Shown one piece after another: positions 8,885 through 17,007 of a stretch of DNA of 64,000 nt. Origin of the DNA: an uncultured Sunxiuqinia sp. Its GTDB lineage: Bacteria > Bacteroidota > Bacteroidia > Bacteroidales > Prolixibacteraceae. Where the stretch lies: the NCBI RefSeq assembly GCF_947495665.1, contig NZ_CANLZV010000001.1, forward strand, positions 496,001-560,000, given 5' to 3'. The translations under genes were made by a program, and so were the position numbers. A model generated the notes under the pieces. It ran no database searches and was not told the DNA's origin. It saw nothing but the letters and a program-made list of their open reading frames with translations. Every line of letters starts with the position of its first letter. Position 1 is the first letter of the stretch.

Positions 8885-10300
8885 TCATTTGCGCTGAGTT
8901 AAGGCCGCAAGTAGCAGAAAAACAACCAGCGAACTGGAAATTCCAAAGATAATTGGATCCAGCCCCAATGGAAGATCTGGGTTGAGAATGATCAGGCTGA
9001 GTGAGGTTCCGCCACCTGCAATCATGGACCAAAAAGCCGCCGTTGGATTGTTGTTGGGTTTGATCAGTGCCGCAACAACCGGAATAAACAGTCCGGAAAC
9101 CATAAAAGAATAGGAGTGAAGCATGAGCTCGAGCACATTGGGCATTTTGAGTGCAATCAATAGCGCAGCGGCTCCCATCAGTAAGGTAAGGAATTGCGAA
9201 ATCCGAAGGCTGGAAGGGTGATTGTGTCCCCGGAAAATATCAGTCAATACGTTGCCGGAAGCAGCCATCAGGCAGCTGTCGGCGGTGGACATGATGGCCG
9301 AAAAGTAGGCCGATAGCACAATGCCTGTAAGCCCGATGGGAAGCACGGTTTTGAGTAGTATGGGAAGCCCCATTTCCGAGTCGATTGCACTGCCAGCCGG
9401 AAAGCCGGCAACAGCAAGCATGCCGTTTTCAAAAGCCACTTTGGCAAGCAGGCCTAAGAGTACGCCGGTAAAAGCCATCAATGGGTACTCAAACAAGCCA
9501 GCAATGAACCAGGCACGTTGGGCCGACTTAGGTGTTCGTGAGGCATAAATTCGCTGGTAAAGGGTCATCCCGATGAACCAAATGGGAATGACTGTTGCCA
9601 TCCAATTCAGAAATTGCTGCCAGCTGATGTTACGGAAGCTGAGAAACGAGGCAGGCAGTGTTTGTTGAATGGCCTCGAACCCGCCAACAGCATAGTAGCA
9701 AAGGGGAAGAGCTACAAAAATTAGTCCTCCCATCAAGATGATCCACTGAATGGTATCGGTGTAAATCACGGCTTTCATTCCGCCAATAACCGTGTAAATG
9801 ACGGCAATGGCTCCCATGACCATCAAGGCAGTATTGAAGGTGAGTGCCGGAAAGGTAGCTGCTGCCAGTTTGGCGCCGGCCAGAATCTGGGAGCTGGTGA
9901 AACCGAGGTAGCCAATGGCCGATATGATTCCTGCAATAAGTGCCACTTTTTTGCTGTAGCTGTTCTGAAGGAACTGCGGGAATGTTAAGAGGTTTTGACG
10001 TTTGGAGAGGCGATGAACTTTGGGGACCAGCACGACGGCCGTGAGCCAGGCACCAATGAGCCCGGAGAACAGCAGCCAGCTGCCCGACAGCCCCATGACA
10101 AAGCCCAGGCCTCCCAGCCCGATTGAAAATCCTCCGCCAACATCAGTTGCCACAACCGATAAACCAATATGCAGGCTGCTCATCTGGCGTCCACCTACAA
10201 AATAGTCATCGGTATTTTTGTTTCGGCGCAGGAAGAAAAAACCTACGCCTAACATAAACATGAGGTAGACCACAAAAATGGTCAAGTCAATCCAATGCAT
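8885..10300 (-). CDS. Sodium:solute symporter (SSS family), last gene of the abl operon
   Basis: A 471-residue SSS-family (SSF) membrane protein with about 13 hydrophobic segments. The N-terminal pattern is typical of the family: a membrane span, RRNKNTDDYFVGGRQM, then a glycine-rich span. Such proteins couple solute uptake to the sodium gradient. Its start codon shares one base with the stop of the 73-codon gene upstream (TAATG), so it is translated as part of the kamA-ablB operon. That context makes lysine, beta-lysine or an osmolyte a plausible substrate, but this is inference and family members also carry sugars, proline, pantothenate and others. Confidence 0.87.
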   Translation of the reverse strand: MHWIDLTIFVVYLMFMLGVGFFFLRRNKNTDDYFVGGRQMSSLHIGLSVVATDVGGGFSIGLGGLGFVMGLSGSWLLFSGLIGAWLTAVVLVPKVHRLSKRQNLLTFPQFLQNSYSKKVALIAGIISAIGYLGFTSSQILAGAKLAAATFPALTFNTALMVMGAIAVIYTVIGGMKAVIYTDTIQWIILMGGLIFVALPLCYYAVGGFEAIQQTLPASFLSFRNISWQQFLNWMATVIPIWFIGMTLYQRIYASRTPKSAQRAWFIAGLFEYPLMAFTGVLLGLLAKVAFENGMLAVAGFPAGSAIDSEMGLPILLKTVLPIGLTGIVLSAYFSAIMSTADSCLMAASGNVLTDIFRGHNHPSSLRISQFLTLLMGAAALLIALKMPNVLELMLHSYSFMVSGLFIPVVAALIKPNNNPTAAFWSMIAGGGTSLSLIILNPDLPLGLDPIIFGISSSLVVFLLLAALTQRK

Positions 10301-10521
10301 TATTTAAGGTCAATATTTAGGGTGTAGTAGGGCGCTTTTTCTGTGTTGCTTACCCAGTTTTTATCTAAAAGTGAATTGAGATATTCATGGCCTTTCTGGT
10401 AACTTAACTTTAATCTCATCAAGATATCACCCATCATGAATTTCTCATTTTCACTCAGAAGTTTAATTATTGCTCTTTCCGTTTGATCTTCAATTTTGTT
10501 CAAGTCAATCTGTTCACGCAT
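10300..10521 (-). CDS. Small winged-helix-like protein of the abl operon
   Basis: A 73-residue protein that I do not recognise by name. The sequence is helical and ends in a strand-rich tail (KAPYYTLNIDLK), with the order helix - helix - helix (YQKGHEYLNSLLDKNW) - hairpin expected of a small winged-helix fold. It sits two bases after the cysteine-rich gene and overlaps the symporter start by one base, so it is a real member of the operon. A regulatory or adaptor role for the symporter or for the beta-lysine enzymes is possible but unproven. There are no cysteines and no membrane span. Confidence 0.65.
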   Translation of the reverse strand: MREQIDLNKIEDQTERAIIKLLSENEKFMMGDILMRLKLSYQKGHEYLNSLLDKNWVSNTEKAPYYTLNIDLK

Positions 10522-10523
10522 AG

Positions 10524-10739
10524 TTATTTTACTTTATAGGGGGTTGCTGTTGTCGGAATTGCCAGTCCTTCATCGGCCAGTTTAAAGCGTTCGCAATTTT
10601 TCCATCCTTTGTAGCCTCTGTTGCAGAAAACATTTTTAATCAAAAAAGAAGAGACACGCTCTATTTTTAATTCTTCCTGATAAACTGGGCAGTTTTTGGA
10701 GTAAGGACATAGTTTTCCCAAATGTCTTTGATTAATCAT
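10524..10739 (-). CDS. Small four-cysteine protein of the abl operon
   Basis: A 71-residue protein of unknown function with four cysteines in two pairs: C11-x5-C17 and C39-x9-C49, the first inside LCPYSKNCPVY. This spacing suggests a metal or Fe-S site. It overlaps ablB by four bases and lies two bases before the 73-codon gene, so it is translated with the operon. Because KamA upstream is a radical-SAM Fe-S enzyme with an extra C-terminal cysteine cluster, a cluster-maintenance or electron-transfer role is a reasonable guess, not a result. Confidence 0.65.
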   Translation of the reverse strand: MINQRHLGKLCPYSKNCPVYQEELKIERVSSFLIKNVFCNRGYKGWKNCERFKLADEGLAIPTTATPYKVK

Positions 10740-11569
10740 GGTTCAATGGTTTTATAGTACACATTCATGCTTTCGATTTGCCCTGAAATATTGGTGTTGT
10801 TTTTCAGGACGCCTGAAAAATGATACCCATGGTTGATGAAGGTCTTGTTCATTCCGGGCGAGTTTAATCGGGCAATCGTGTATAATGTTTTGTATTCTCT
10901 TTTCTTCAGGTTTTCTTCCATCATGCTGAGCAGGAAGTAAGCCAGCTTATGGCCTCGGTAATCGGGCAGGACAGCGAAATCCGTCATCTCCGCATTCCTG
11001 TTTGCCGGGTCTACCTCAGCTGAAGAAATACCCACTAGTTTGTTTTGATCCCATACTCCAAAGTAAAGTACCGATCCGTCTTGCATGGTTTGACGAATGT
11101 AATCGGGATTGGTGACCGGGAATGGGTAGGTGGCAAACACTTGCTCAAAAATTTTAGCCATCTCCGGCGCCTCATCCGGGCTAAGCTGATCGAGTTTAAA
11201 GCGATCTGCTGGCGAATCCCCATTTTGGCTGGGCGCCTCAGAAAGCAAATCGACCAGCGTTGAGAGTGCTTTGTTGGGGCTGGTCTGGCGATCCTCACTT
11301 AAAAACTTCGACATGAAGAAAACATCCTCTTTGCCTTGGTAAAAGGCAGGAATGAATGCTTCCTGGGTAAATCCGTCCTGCAGGAAAACGGGCTGTGCAG
11401 CCGCCGGAACTTTGGCGATAATCTTCGTGTATCCTTTGGCTTGTGCCAGTTCGTTGAGTCGTTTGGTTATGGTTGTGCGATCATTCGGGTGATATTTCAG
11501 CAGAAAAATCCGGTTGTTGAAAGTTCCGTGGTGTACAACCGAATGACCTATTTTTTCAATAATATCCAT
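10736..11569 (-). CDS. ablB: Beta-lysine N6-acetyltransferase
   Basis: A 277-residue GNAT-family acetyltransferase matching AblB, which acetylates L-beta-lysine with acetyl-CoA to form the compatible solute N6-acetyl-beta-lysine. The N-terminal part (IEKIGHSVVHHGTFNNRIFLLKYHP) is characteristic of AblB. The GNAT core lies in about the last 150 residues, with the acetyl-CoA loop around VLPDYRGHKLAYFLLSMM. I place the start at the ATG at 11567-11569, one base after the kamA stop and behind a purine-rich stretch; an ATG at 11599 would add ten residues overlapping kamA. The pairing with kamA favours osmolyte synthesis over lysine fermentation. Confidence 0.85.
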   Translation of the reverse strand: MDIIEKIGHSVVHHGTFNNRIFLLKYHPNDRTTITKRLNELAQAKGYTKIIAKVPAAAQPVFLQDGFTQEAFIPAFYQGKEDVFFMSKFLSEDRQTSPNKALSTLVDLLSEAPSQNGDSPADRFKLDQLSPDEAPEMAKIFEQVFATYPFPVTNPDYIRQTMQDGSVLYFGVWDQNKLVGISSAEVDPANRNAEMTDFAVLPDYRGHKLAYFLLSMMEENLKKREYKTLYTIARLNSPGMNKTFINHGYHFSGVLKNNTNISGQIESMNVYYKTIEP

Positions 11570-11570
11570 C

Positions 11571-12881
11571 TTAGTCTTCTCTTCTGTTATAGCGTTCATT
11601 GTTTTCAGGGATTAAGGAAATTGAATCGTTGGAGTCTGCCAGCAATCGTTCAATTCCGAGAGATTCCACTTCATCACTTTCCTGTAATTGCAGATCCAGG
11701 TTGCAGTTTTCGCAATCGCGGTCGCAAAAAATATTTTCATAATGATCCGGCTCCTTGTAGGTGGTAATAACGCCTTCGTAATTGCGCAGGACGACCTTGT
11801 GGGTGGACCATGAAATGATGTAGTTGGGCATAACCGGAATTTTGCCGCCACCACCAGGCGCATCAATAACATAGGTTGGCCGGGCAAATCCGCTGGTGTG
11901 CCCAATGAGGCTCTCCATAATTTCAATGCCTTTCCCAATGGGGGTCCGGAAATGCGACAGCCCTTCTGAAAGGTCGCACTGGTAAAGGTAATAGGGGCGT
12001 ACCCGGTTTTGAACCAGCTTATGCACCAGGTTTTTCATGATTCGCGGACAGTCATTTACATTGGCCAGCAAAACACTTTGGTTGCCCAATGGAAAACCGC
12101 CATCGGCCAGTTTGCGCAAAGATTCTTTGGCAGAAGAGGTCATTTCGCGTGGATGATTGAAGTGCGTATTGATCCACAAGGGCTGATATTTTTTCAGAAC
12201 AGCCACCAATTCATCGGTTATTCGGTAGGGAAGAACAACAGGCATTCTCGTTCCTATGCGAACAACCTCTACGTGTGGGATGCTGGTTAGCTCATTGAGC
12301 AGCCAGTCTATTTTGCTGTCCGGAAGCATCAGCGGATCTCCACCGCTCAATAGAACGTCTCGGATTTGAGGCGTCTTTTTAATGTATTCAATGCCTTTTT
12401 GAAGTTGCTCCTTGGAAGGAATAAAATCAATATCTCCTACTTTTCGTTTGCGGGTACAATGCCGGCAATACATGGCGCAGGTATTACTTACATGAAATAA
12501 GACCCGGTCGGGGTAGCGGTGAGTGATGCCCTCTTCCGGGCTGTCCCTGTCTTCGGATAGCGGATCAGCTAATTCGGTATCAAGTACATTTAGTTCGTTG
12601 ATGTTGGCAAATGATTGTTTGAAGACCGGATCGTTTTGGTAATTTTCTTTTGAAATGAGGGAGGCGTAATATGGCGTAATGGAAAGCGGAAACTTTTCCA
12701 TCGTCTTGTTGAGTTCTTCTTTCTCTTTTGCGCTGAATCGTATTCCTGTTAGTCTTTCAAATTGTTCAACAGTGCTGATTGAATTTTTTAACTGCCATTT
12801 CCAATCCCTCCAATTAGAAACGGTTGATGTTTTGTTGATTTTGTTTGCAATCTCTTGTTGAGCTCCATTAAAAATATCCAT
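11571..12881 (-). CDS. kamA: Lysine 2,3-aminomutase (radical SAM)
   Basis: A 436-residue radical-SAM, PLP-dependent enzyme that converts L-lysine to L-beta-lysine. The Fe-S motif CxxxCxxC is C135-A-M-Y-C139-R-H-C142, followed by the typical [15 protein letters not shown] near the C-terminus is the family PLP region, and a late CDRDCENC matches the zinc-binding cysteines known in the clostridial enzyme. As first gene of the run kamA-ablB-small ORFs-symporter it is the AblA of the N-acetyl-beta-lysine pathway. A full Bacteroidota promoter lies at 12908-12939, about 30 bases before the ATG. Confidence 0.93.
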   Translation of the reverse strand: MDIFNGAQQEIANKINKTSTVSNWRDWKWQLKNSISTVEQFERLTGIRFSAKEKEELNKTMEKFPLSITPYYASLISKENYQNDPVFKQSFANINELNVLDTELADPLSEDRDSPEEGITHRYPDRVLFHVSNTCAMYCRHCTRKRKVGDIDFIPSKEQLQKGIEYIKKTPQIRDVLLSGGDPLMLPDSKIDWLLNELTSIPHVEVVRIGTRMPVVLPYRITDELVAVLKKYQPLWINTHFNHPREMTSSAKESLRKLADGGFPLGNQSVLLANVNDCPRIMKNLVHKLVQNRVRPYYLYQCDLSEGLSHFRTPIGKGIEIMESLIGHTSGFARPTYVIDAPGGGGKIPVMPNYIISWSTHKVVLRNYEGVITTYKEPDHYENIFCDRDCENCNLDLQLQESDEVESLGIERLLADSNDSISLIPENNERYNRRED

Positions 12882-12907
12882 AGTACATTTATTAGTTTCT
12901 ATAGGAA

Positions 12908-12939
12908 CAAATGTACGTTTTTAGCCGTCAACAGCCAAA
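12908..12939 (-). promoter_or_regulatory. Promoter of the kamA operon (TTTG-N20-TACATTTG)
   Basis: The minus strand shows TTTG (12936-12939), a 20-base spacer and TACATTTG (12908-12915), an exact fit to the Bacteroidota -33/-7 promoter. Transcription should begin near 12901, leaving a leader of about 20 bases. The octamer CAAATGTA (plus strand) occurs twice, at 12908 and 12936, so both promoter boxes sit in a direct repeat. Confidence 0.7.
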
Positions 12940-13000
12940 TGTAGACGGAATTAATCACTCGCAGATAAAGGTAATTCGTGGGTGAAAATACTGAAAATAA

Positions 13001-13035
13001 GTTGATTGTATTTGTTGATTAAAATGACAATTAAC
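13001..13035. promoter_or_regulatory. Possible regulator site upstream of kamA
   Basis: GTTGATT occurs twice (13001-13007 and 13014-13020), and the second copy forms an imperfect inverted repeat with AATTAAC at 13029-13035. It lies in the 225-base gap between marR and kamA, about 65 bases upstream of the kamA -33 box. A MarR binding site is a guess from position only. Confidence 0.22.
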
Positions 13036-13106
13036 TGTAACAGAAAAGGCCGAAGATTTCCGGGCACTTGGGGTTGATGTTGTGTATGTCGTTTCTAGTT
13101 AGCTGC

Positions 13107-13592
13107 TTATAGCTTATGTTCGTCGATTGGTTCATCGCTCGTCAGCATGGGAGAAGCCTCTATTTGTCCAATATTTAGCAGATTCACAAGTGTTTGAAGA
13201 CTTTCTTGTATCTGTTGCAACTTCATATTGGGAAGGGCATCCAGCTTTTCAGTAAGTCGGTCGTGTAGAAGCGGTGGGATGCTGTTGAGCAATTCCGAGC
13301 CTTTGGAGGTTAAGGCGATATTAACAACACGCTTGTCTCCTTGTTTGGGCAAACGGGCCAAACAGCCTTTGTTTTCAAGCCGGTCAATGATTCCACTAGT
13401 GGTACTTGAATTCAAGTTTAGGAAGCGTCGGATTTCACCTTGTGTTGACTGAAAGTTTTTTGATGCATGCAAGTAACTTAAACACAAAATTTGAGGGATG
13501 CTCACGCCATGTTCCTTTTGAACCTTCTTAGATTCCAGGTTGATAGATCGGACAATTTTCCGAATAGTAATTAAGATTTCAGTCGTATCCAT
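13107..13592 (-). CDS. MarR-family transcriptional regulator
   Basis: A 161-residue MarR-type winged-helix repressor. The recognition region STQGEIRRFLNLNSSTTSGIIDRLENKGCLAR (described here in parts: helix around TQGEIRRFLN and the recognition helix around TTSGIIDRLE) and the wing KRVVNIALT are typical. I start at the ATG at 13590-13592; a TTG at 13607 is also in frame, but it would lie on the predicted transcription start. It precedes kamA in the same direction with its own promoter at 13613-13643. MarR regulators (EctR) control ectoine osmolyte genes in some bacteria, so a link to the abl operon is conceivable. Confidence 0.85.
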   Translation of the reverse strand: MDTTEILITIRKIVRSINLESKKVQKEHGVSIPQILCLSYLHASKNFQSTQGEIRRFLNLNSSTTSGIIDRLENKGCLARLPKQGDKRVVNIALTSKGSELLNSIPPLLHDRLTEKLDALPNMKLQQIQESLQTLVNLLNIGQIEASPMLTSDEPIDEHKL

Positions 13593-13612
13593 TTGAATTT
13601 GTTTCAACAGGA

Positions 13613-13643
13613 CAAAAATAGATGAGATTTTGGATATAACAAA
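13613..13643 (-). promoter_or_regulatory. Promoter of the marR gene (TTTG-N19-TATTTTTG)
   Basis: On the minus strand TTTG (13640-13643), a 19-base spacer and TATTTTTG (13613-13620) match the Bacteroidota promoter exactly. The predicted start near 13606 supports the ATG at 13592 rather than the in-frame TTG at 13607. Confidence 0.65.
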
Positions 13644-13755
13644 ACCAAATTGCCTTTGCGATGGAAAGAAAGGCGGTGTTATTTTCTTTCAGCATTTGCC
13701 TGCTGAATGCTGTTGCGATTGGAGTAAGAGCTGCTCAGGAGCTGGAAAGCGGCGC

Positions 13756-15990
13756 TTAAGCATTTACTTCAAAAGGTACCCGAAAGTCGCAGCCATTTTT
13801 GAAGTTGGAGCACCCCCAGGCGGTTTTCCCTTTGAGTATTTTGCCGACCTCGCATTTGGGGCAGACAGAATCATCTTTGACCTGTGGTTGCAGTTGAATA
13901 GAAGATGTGTCTGTCAGAATCAGTTTACCATCCAGTTTTAAGCCTTCATAAGTTAAGCCTTTGATGAGTGGAGATTTCTTTTTGCTGACCAAGGTTTGAA
14001 TTTGCTTGTCGGTTAGCTTTTTATCAAAACATTTGAATGGAACTTTGAAACGACATCCATTCTTCCACTCCGAGCAGCCCCAGGCTGACTTGCCTTTCAG
14101 TAGCTTGCCTTTTTCGCAGCGGGGGCAGGTTAAGTCCTTTGCCGCTTTGCTTGGTGCTTTCTTTTCGCCCTTTGCTTTGGCTTTTCCCTTAGCCGCGGTT
14201 TCTTCTTCTTCCAGAATCGTGATTTCTTTTTTACGCGAATTCTTCACCTGCCAGATGACTTCGGTTACCATGTTTTTAAGTTCGGCCATAAATTGAGCAA
14301 TCTCCAGTTCGCCAGACTCAATTTCGCGTAATTTCTTTTCCCACATGCCCGTTAGTTCGGCTGACTTTAGCAGGTCATTCTCAATGGTGTTGATCAGATC
14401 CATGCCGGTAGGGGTGGCTACCAGGCGTTTGCGTTCCTTGCGGATGTATCGTCTGCGAAACAAGGTTTCAATAATGTTTGCGCGGGTTGAGGGGCGTCCA
14501 ATGCCGTTTTCCTTCATCAGTTCCCGCAATTCATCGTCATCCATGTTTTTGCCGGCTGTTTCCATGGCGCGCAGCAAAGTGGCCTCGGTATAATAGTTGG
14601 GCGGCTGCGTTTGTTTTTCCTGCAGTTCGGGCCGATGCGGCCCGTGTTCGCCGGAGGTAAATGCCGGCAAAATGTTGTCGTCCGATTGGCTTGTCTTCTT
14701 CTCGTTTTTATATACCATGCGCCAGCCGGGTTTCAGGATTTGCTTCCCTGTGGCTTTAAACTGGTGTTTTTCAATGTTTGCCTCCACTGTGGTGTTGGCA
14801 ATTTCGCAATCGGGGTAAAAAACAGCAATAAATCGTTTAACCACCATGTCGTAAACTTTCCGTTCGGCTTCGGTCAGGTCAATACGGGTCATTCCGGTCG
14901 GAATGATGGCATGGTGATCGGTAATCTTTTTATTATCGAATACTTTTTTCGATTTGCGGATTTTTCCGGCGCTTAAAACCGGCTGGGTGAGCTCCTCATA
15001 GCCTTTCAGATTTTTCAGGGTGGCAGGAACTTTTTTATAAATATCGTCCGACAGGAAAGTCGTATCAACCCTCGGATAGGTGGTCACTTTCTTTTCGTAC
15101 AGCGATTGAATGGTGCGCAATGTTTCATCGGCACTGAGGTTGAATTTTTTGTTGCACTCCACCTGTAGCGAGGTCAGATCGAACAGGCGCGGTGGGTGTT
15201 CTTTGCTGTTCTTCTTGGTGATTTTGCCAATGAAAAGGTCCATGCCGGAAATTTCCTGCAGTACTTTTTCGGCCTTTTCTTTTTGCTGAAAACGTCCTGT
15301 GGTGTAGGAAAATACCGCTTCCCTGTACAGCGTTTTGATTTCCCAAAAGGGTTCAGGCTTAAAATTTTCAATCTCCTGTTGGCGATTCACGATCAAGGCC
15401 AGTGTTGGCGTTTGCACCCGCCCGATGGAAAGCACTTGCTTGTTTTGACCGTATTTTAGCGTGTACAGGCGTGTGGCGTTCATGCCCAGCAGCCAGTCGC
15501 CAATGGCGCGTGCGCTGCCTGCCTCGTAAAGCTTGTCAAATTCTTCGCTGGAGAGCAGCTTGTCAAATCCTTCGCGAATCGCTTCTTCTGTCAGGGAGGA
15601 AATCCATAACCGTTTGATGGGGGCTTTGTTTCCGGCTTTGGCCAGCACCCAACGTTGAATGAGCTCTCCTTCCTGACCGGCATCCCCGCAATTGATGATC
15701 TCATCGGCTTGTTTGATCAGGTTTTCCAGTATCGAAAATTGCTTTTTCACCCCTTGGTCATCAATAACTTTAATGCCAAACCGGGTCGGAATCATGGGCA
15801 GCTCGTTGATGTTCCAGTACTTCCAGCGAACGGTGTAGTCGTGGGGTTCTTTCAGCGTACACAAGTGCCCGAAAGTCCAGCTTACCTGGTAGCCATTTCC
15901 TTCAAAATAGCCATCGCGCCGGCTATTTGCTCCAATAATCTGGGCAATCTCTTTGGCAACACTTGGTTTTTCGGCAATGCAAACTTTCAT
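13756..15990 (-). CDS. topB: DNA topoisomerase III (type IA)
   Basis: A 744-residue type IA topoisomerase that relaxes or decatenates DNA through a transient 5'-phosphotyrosine. The Toprim domain is N-terminal (MKVCIAEKPSVAKEI, then the acidic motif at 103-109). The catalytic tyrosine is Y305 in TTYPRVDTTF. The C-terminus carries a basic linker and two nearly identical zinc-ribbon-like repeats, each with the pattern CPxCxxGKxLKGKxAWGCS then NGCxFxVPF. In the Toprim loop the usual DxD reads D103-A-G105, followed by QEGE; the second aspartate is missing, which may be a lineage variant. The gene ends 163 bases before marR and begins 48 bases after cvfB. Confidence 0.93.
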   Translation of the reverse strand: MKVCIAEKPSVAKEIAQIIGANSRRDGYFEGNGYQVSWTFGHLCTLKEPHDYTVRWKYWNINELPMIPTRFGIKVIDDQGVKKQFSILENLIKQADEIINCGDAGQEGELIQRWVLAKAGNKAPIKRLWISSLTEEAIREGFDKLLSSEEFDKLYEAGSARAIGDWLLGMNATRLYTLKYGQNKQVLSIGRVQTPTLALIVNRQQEIENFKPEPFWEIKTLYREAVFSYTTGRFQQKEKAEKVLQEISGMDLFIGKITKKNSKEHPPRLFDLTSLQVECNKKFNLSADETLRTIQSLYEKKVTTYPRVDTTFLSDDIYKKVPATLKNLKGYEELTQPVLSAGKIRKSKKVFDNKKITDHHAIIPTGMTRIDLTEAERKVYDMVVKRFIAVFYPDCEIANTTVEANIEKHQFKATGKQILKPGWRMVYKNEKKTSQSDDNILPAFTSGEHGPHRPELQEKQTQPPNYYTEATLLRAMETAGKNMDDDELRELMKENGIGRPSTRANIIETLFRRRYIRKERKRLVATPTGMDLINTIENDLLKSAELTGMWEKKLREIESGELEIAQFMAELKNMVTEVIWQVKNSRKKEITILEEEETAAKGKAKAKGEKKAPSKAAKDLTCPRCEKGKLLKGKSAWGCSEWKNGCRFKVPFKCFDKKLTDKQIQTLVSKKKSPLIKGLTYEGLKLDGKLILTDTSSIQLQPQVKDDSVCPKCEVGKILKGKTAWGCSNFKNGCDFRVPFEVNA

Positions 15991-16038
15991 GAAACGAGAT
16001 CGGTTGTCTGTTGTCGGTTATGGAGTTTAATTGAACAC

Positions 16039-16869
16039 TTAAAGCAGTTTAATTCCGTTGTCTTCCAGCGAAATTAAACGATGCTTGTACAAGGAGCCAA
16101 TGGCTTTTTTGAAATTCTTTTTGCTGATATGGAAGGTGGCCTGAATCAATTCGGGCGAACTTTTATCGGTTAAAGGCAAGAAACCATCGTTGGCAGCCAG
16201 CTTGTTCAAAATGCCTTGCGAAATATCGTCAATTTTCTCGTAACCTTCTTTTTGAAGCGAAAGGTCAATCTTCTCATCTTCCCGGATGTTTTTGATAAAA
16301 CCTTTGATTTTTTGTCCGACTTTCAGCGGCTGGAACACTTCGTTCTTATAGATCATTCCCCAGTGGCTGTTGTCAATAATAGCCTTGAAGCCTAAATCGG
16401 TTTGTCTGGCAACGATCAGGTCCACCTCTTCGCCCACTTCATAATCGATGGGAACGTTATCGACACATTTATCCAGCTTCGAGGTCGCAGCAATGCGCTG
16501 GCTTTCATCGTCGAGGTAAACGTAAACCAGGTAGGAGTGTCCGGCTTCCATGGTTTGTTGCTGCTCACGGAATGGAACCAGCAAATCTTTAGGAAGTCCC
16601 CAGTCCAGGAAGGCACCAACTCCGGTAACCGAAACAACCGGCAGAAAGGCAAATTCGCCAACCATCGCCTTGGGACGGTCACTGGTGGCGACCAAACGGT
16701 CTTCCGAGTCGAGGTAAATAAAAACACTAAGAATGTCGCCTGGTTTGCAACCTTCAGGCACATACCGCTTAGGCATTAAAATCTCACCATGCGGGCCACC
16801 GTCAAGGTAAACCCCAAAATCAACTTCTTTTACAACTTCCAATTCGTTCATCAAGCCTATTGCTGCCAT
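16039..16869 (-). CDS. cvfB: CvfB-like S1-domain RNA-binding protein
   Basis: A 276-residue protein of the CvfB/YitL family with tandem S1-type OB folds and a C-terminal winged helix. The S1 units are seen at the N-terminus (GVYLDGGPHGEILMP), in the middle (GAFLDWGLPKDLLVP) and as a clearer S1 at about 135-205 (GFIKNIREDEKIDLSL). The winged helix includes FHISKKNFKKAIGSLYKHRLI. Family members bind RNA and affect gene expression; the precise role here is unknown. The start is the ATG at 16867-16869; a TTG at 16896 is in frame but overlaps the predicted -7 element at 16894-16901. Confidence 0.84.
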   Translation of the reverse strand: MAAIGLMNELEVVKEVDFGVYLDGGPHGEILMPKRYVPEGCKPGDILSVFIYLDSEDRLVATSDRPKAMVGEFAFLPVVSVTGVGAFLDWGLPKDLLVPFREQQQTMEAGHSYLVYVYLDDESQRIAATSKLDKCVDNVPIDYEVGEEVDLIVARQTDLGFKAIIDNSHWGMIYKNEVFQPLKVGQKIKGFIKNIREDEKIDLSLQKEGYEKIDDISQGILNKLAANDGFLPLTDKSSPELIQATFHISKKNFKKAIGSLYKHRLISLEDNGIKLL

Positions 16870-16893
16870 TTCTTTGTGTTTTATTTGAACAGG

Positions 16894-16901
16894 CAAAGGT
16901 A
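16894..16901 (-). promoter_or_regulatory. -7 promoter element for cvfB
   Basis: The minus strand reads TACCTTTG, a match to TAnnTTTG, 25 bases before the ATG at 16869. No clear -33 TTTG accompanies it. It argues against the upstream TTG start. Confidence 0.4.
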
Positions 16902-16974
16902 CGCTTTCGGCGGAAATTTTGGTAATAACTCTTCGATTTAATATGGAAAGTCAACTGGTTCAGGAGAAAAGGTT

Positions 16975-16982
16975 TATTTTTG
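16975..16982 (+). promoter_or_regulatory. -7 promoter element for the Gfo/Idh-malQ pair
   Basis: TATTTTTG fits TAnnTTTG and lies 25 bases before the ATG at 17008. The -33 region has no TTTG, so support is partial. Confidence 0.4.
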
Positions 16983-17007
16983 ACAGTCAAACTGAAAAAA
17001 CTTACTT

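Noticed and set aside
13593-13607. TTG start for the MarR gene
   Set aside because: It lies on the predicted transcription start; the ATG at 13592 suits the promoter and the family length.
13690-13712. Hairpin CAGCATT...AATGCTG downstream of topB as a terminator
   Set aside because: No T run follows on the minus strand, so it cannot be called a terminator with confidence.
16870-16896. TTG start for the CvfB-like gene
   Set aside because: It overlaps the predicted -7 element, and an ATG follows at 16869.
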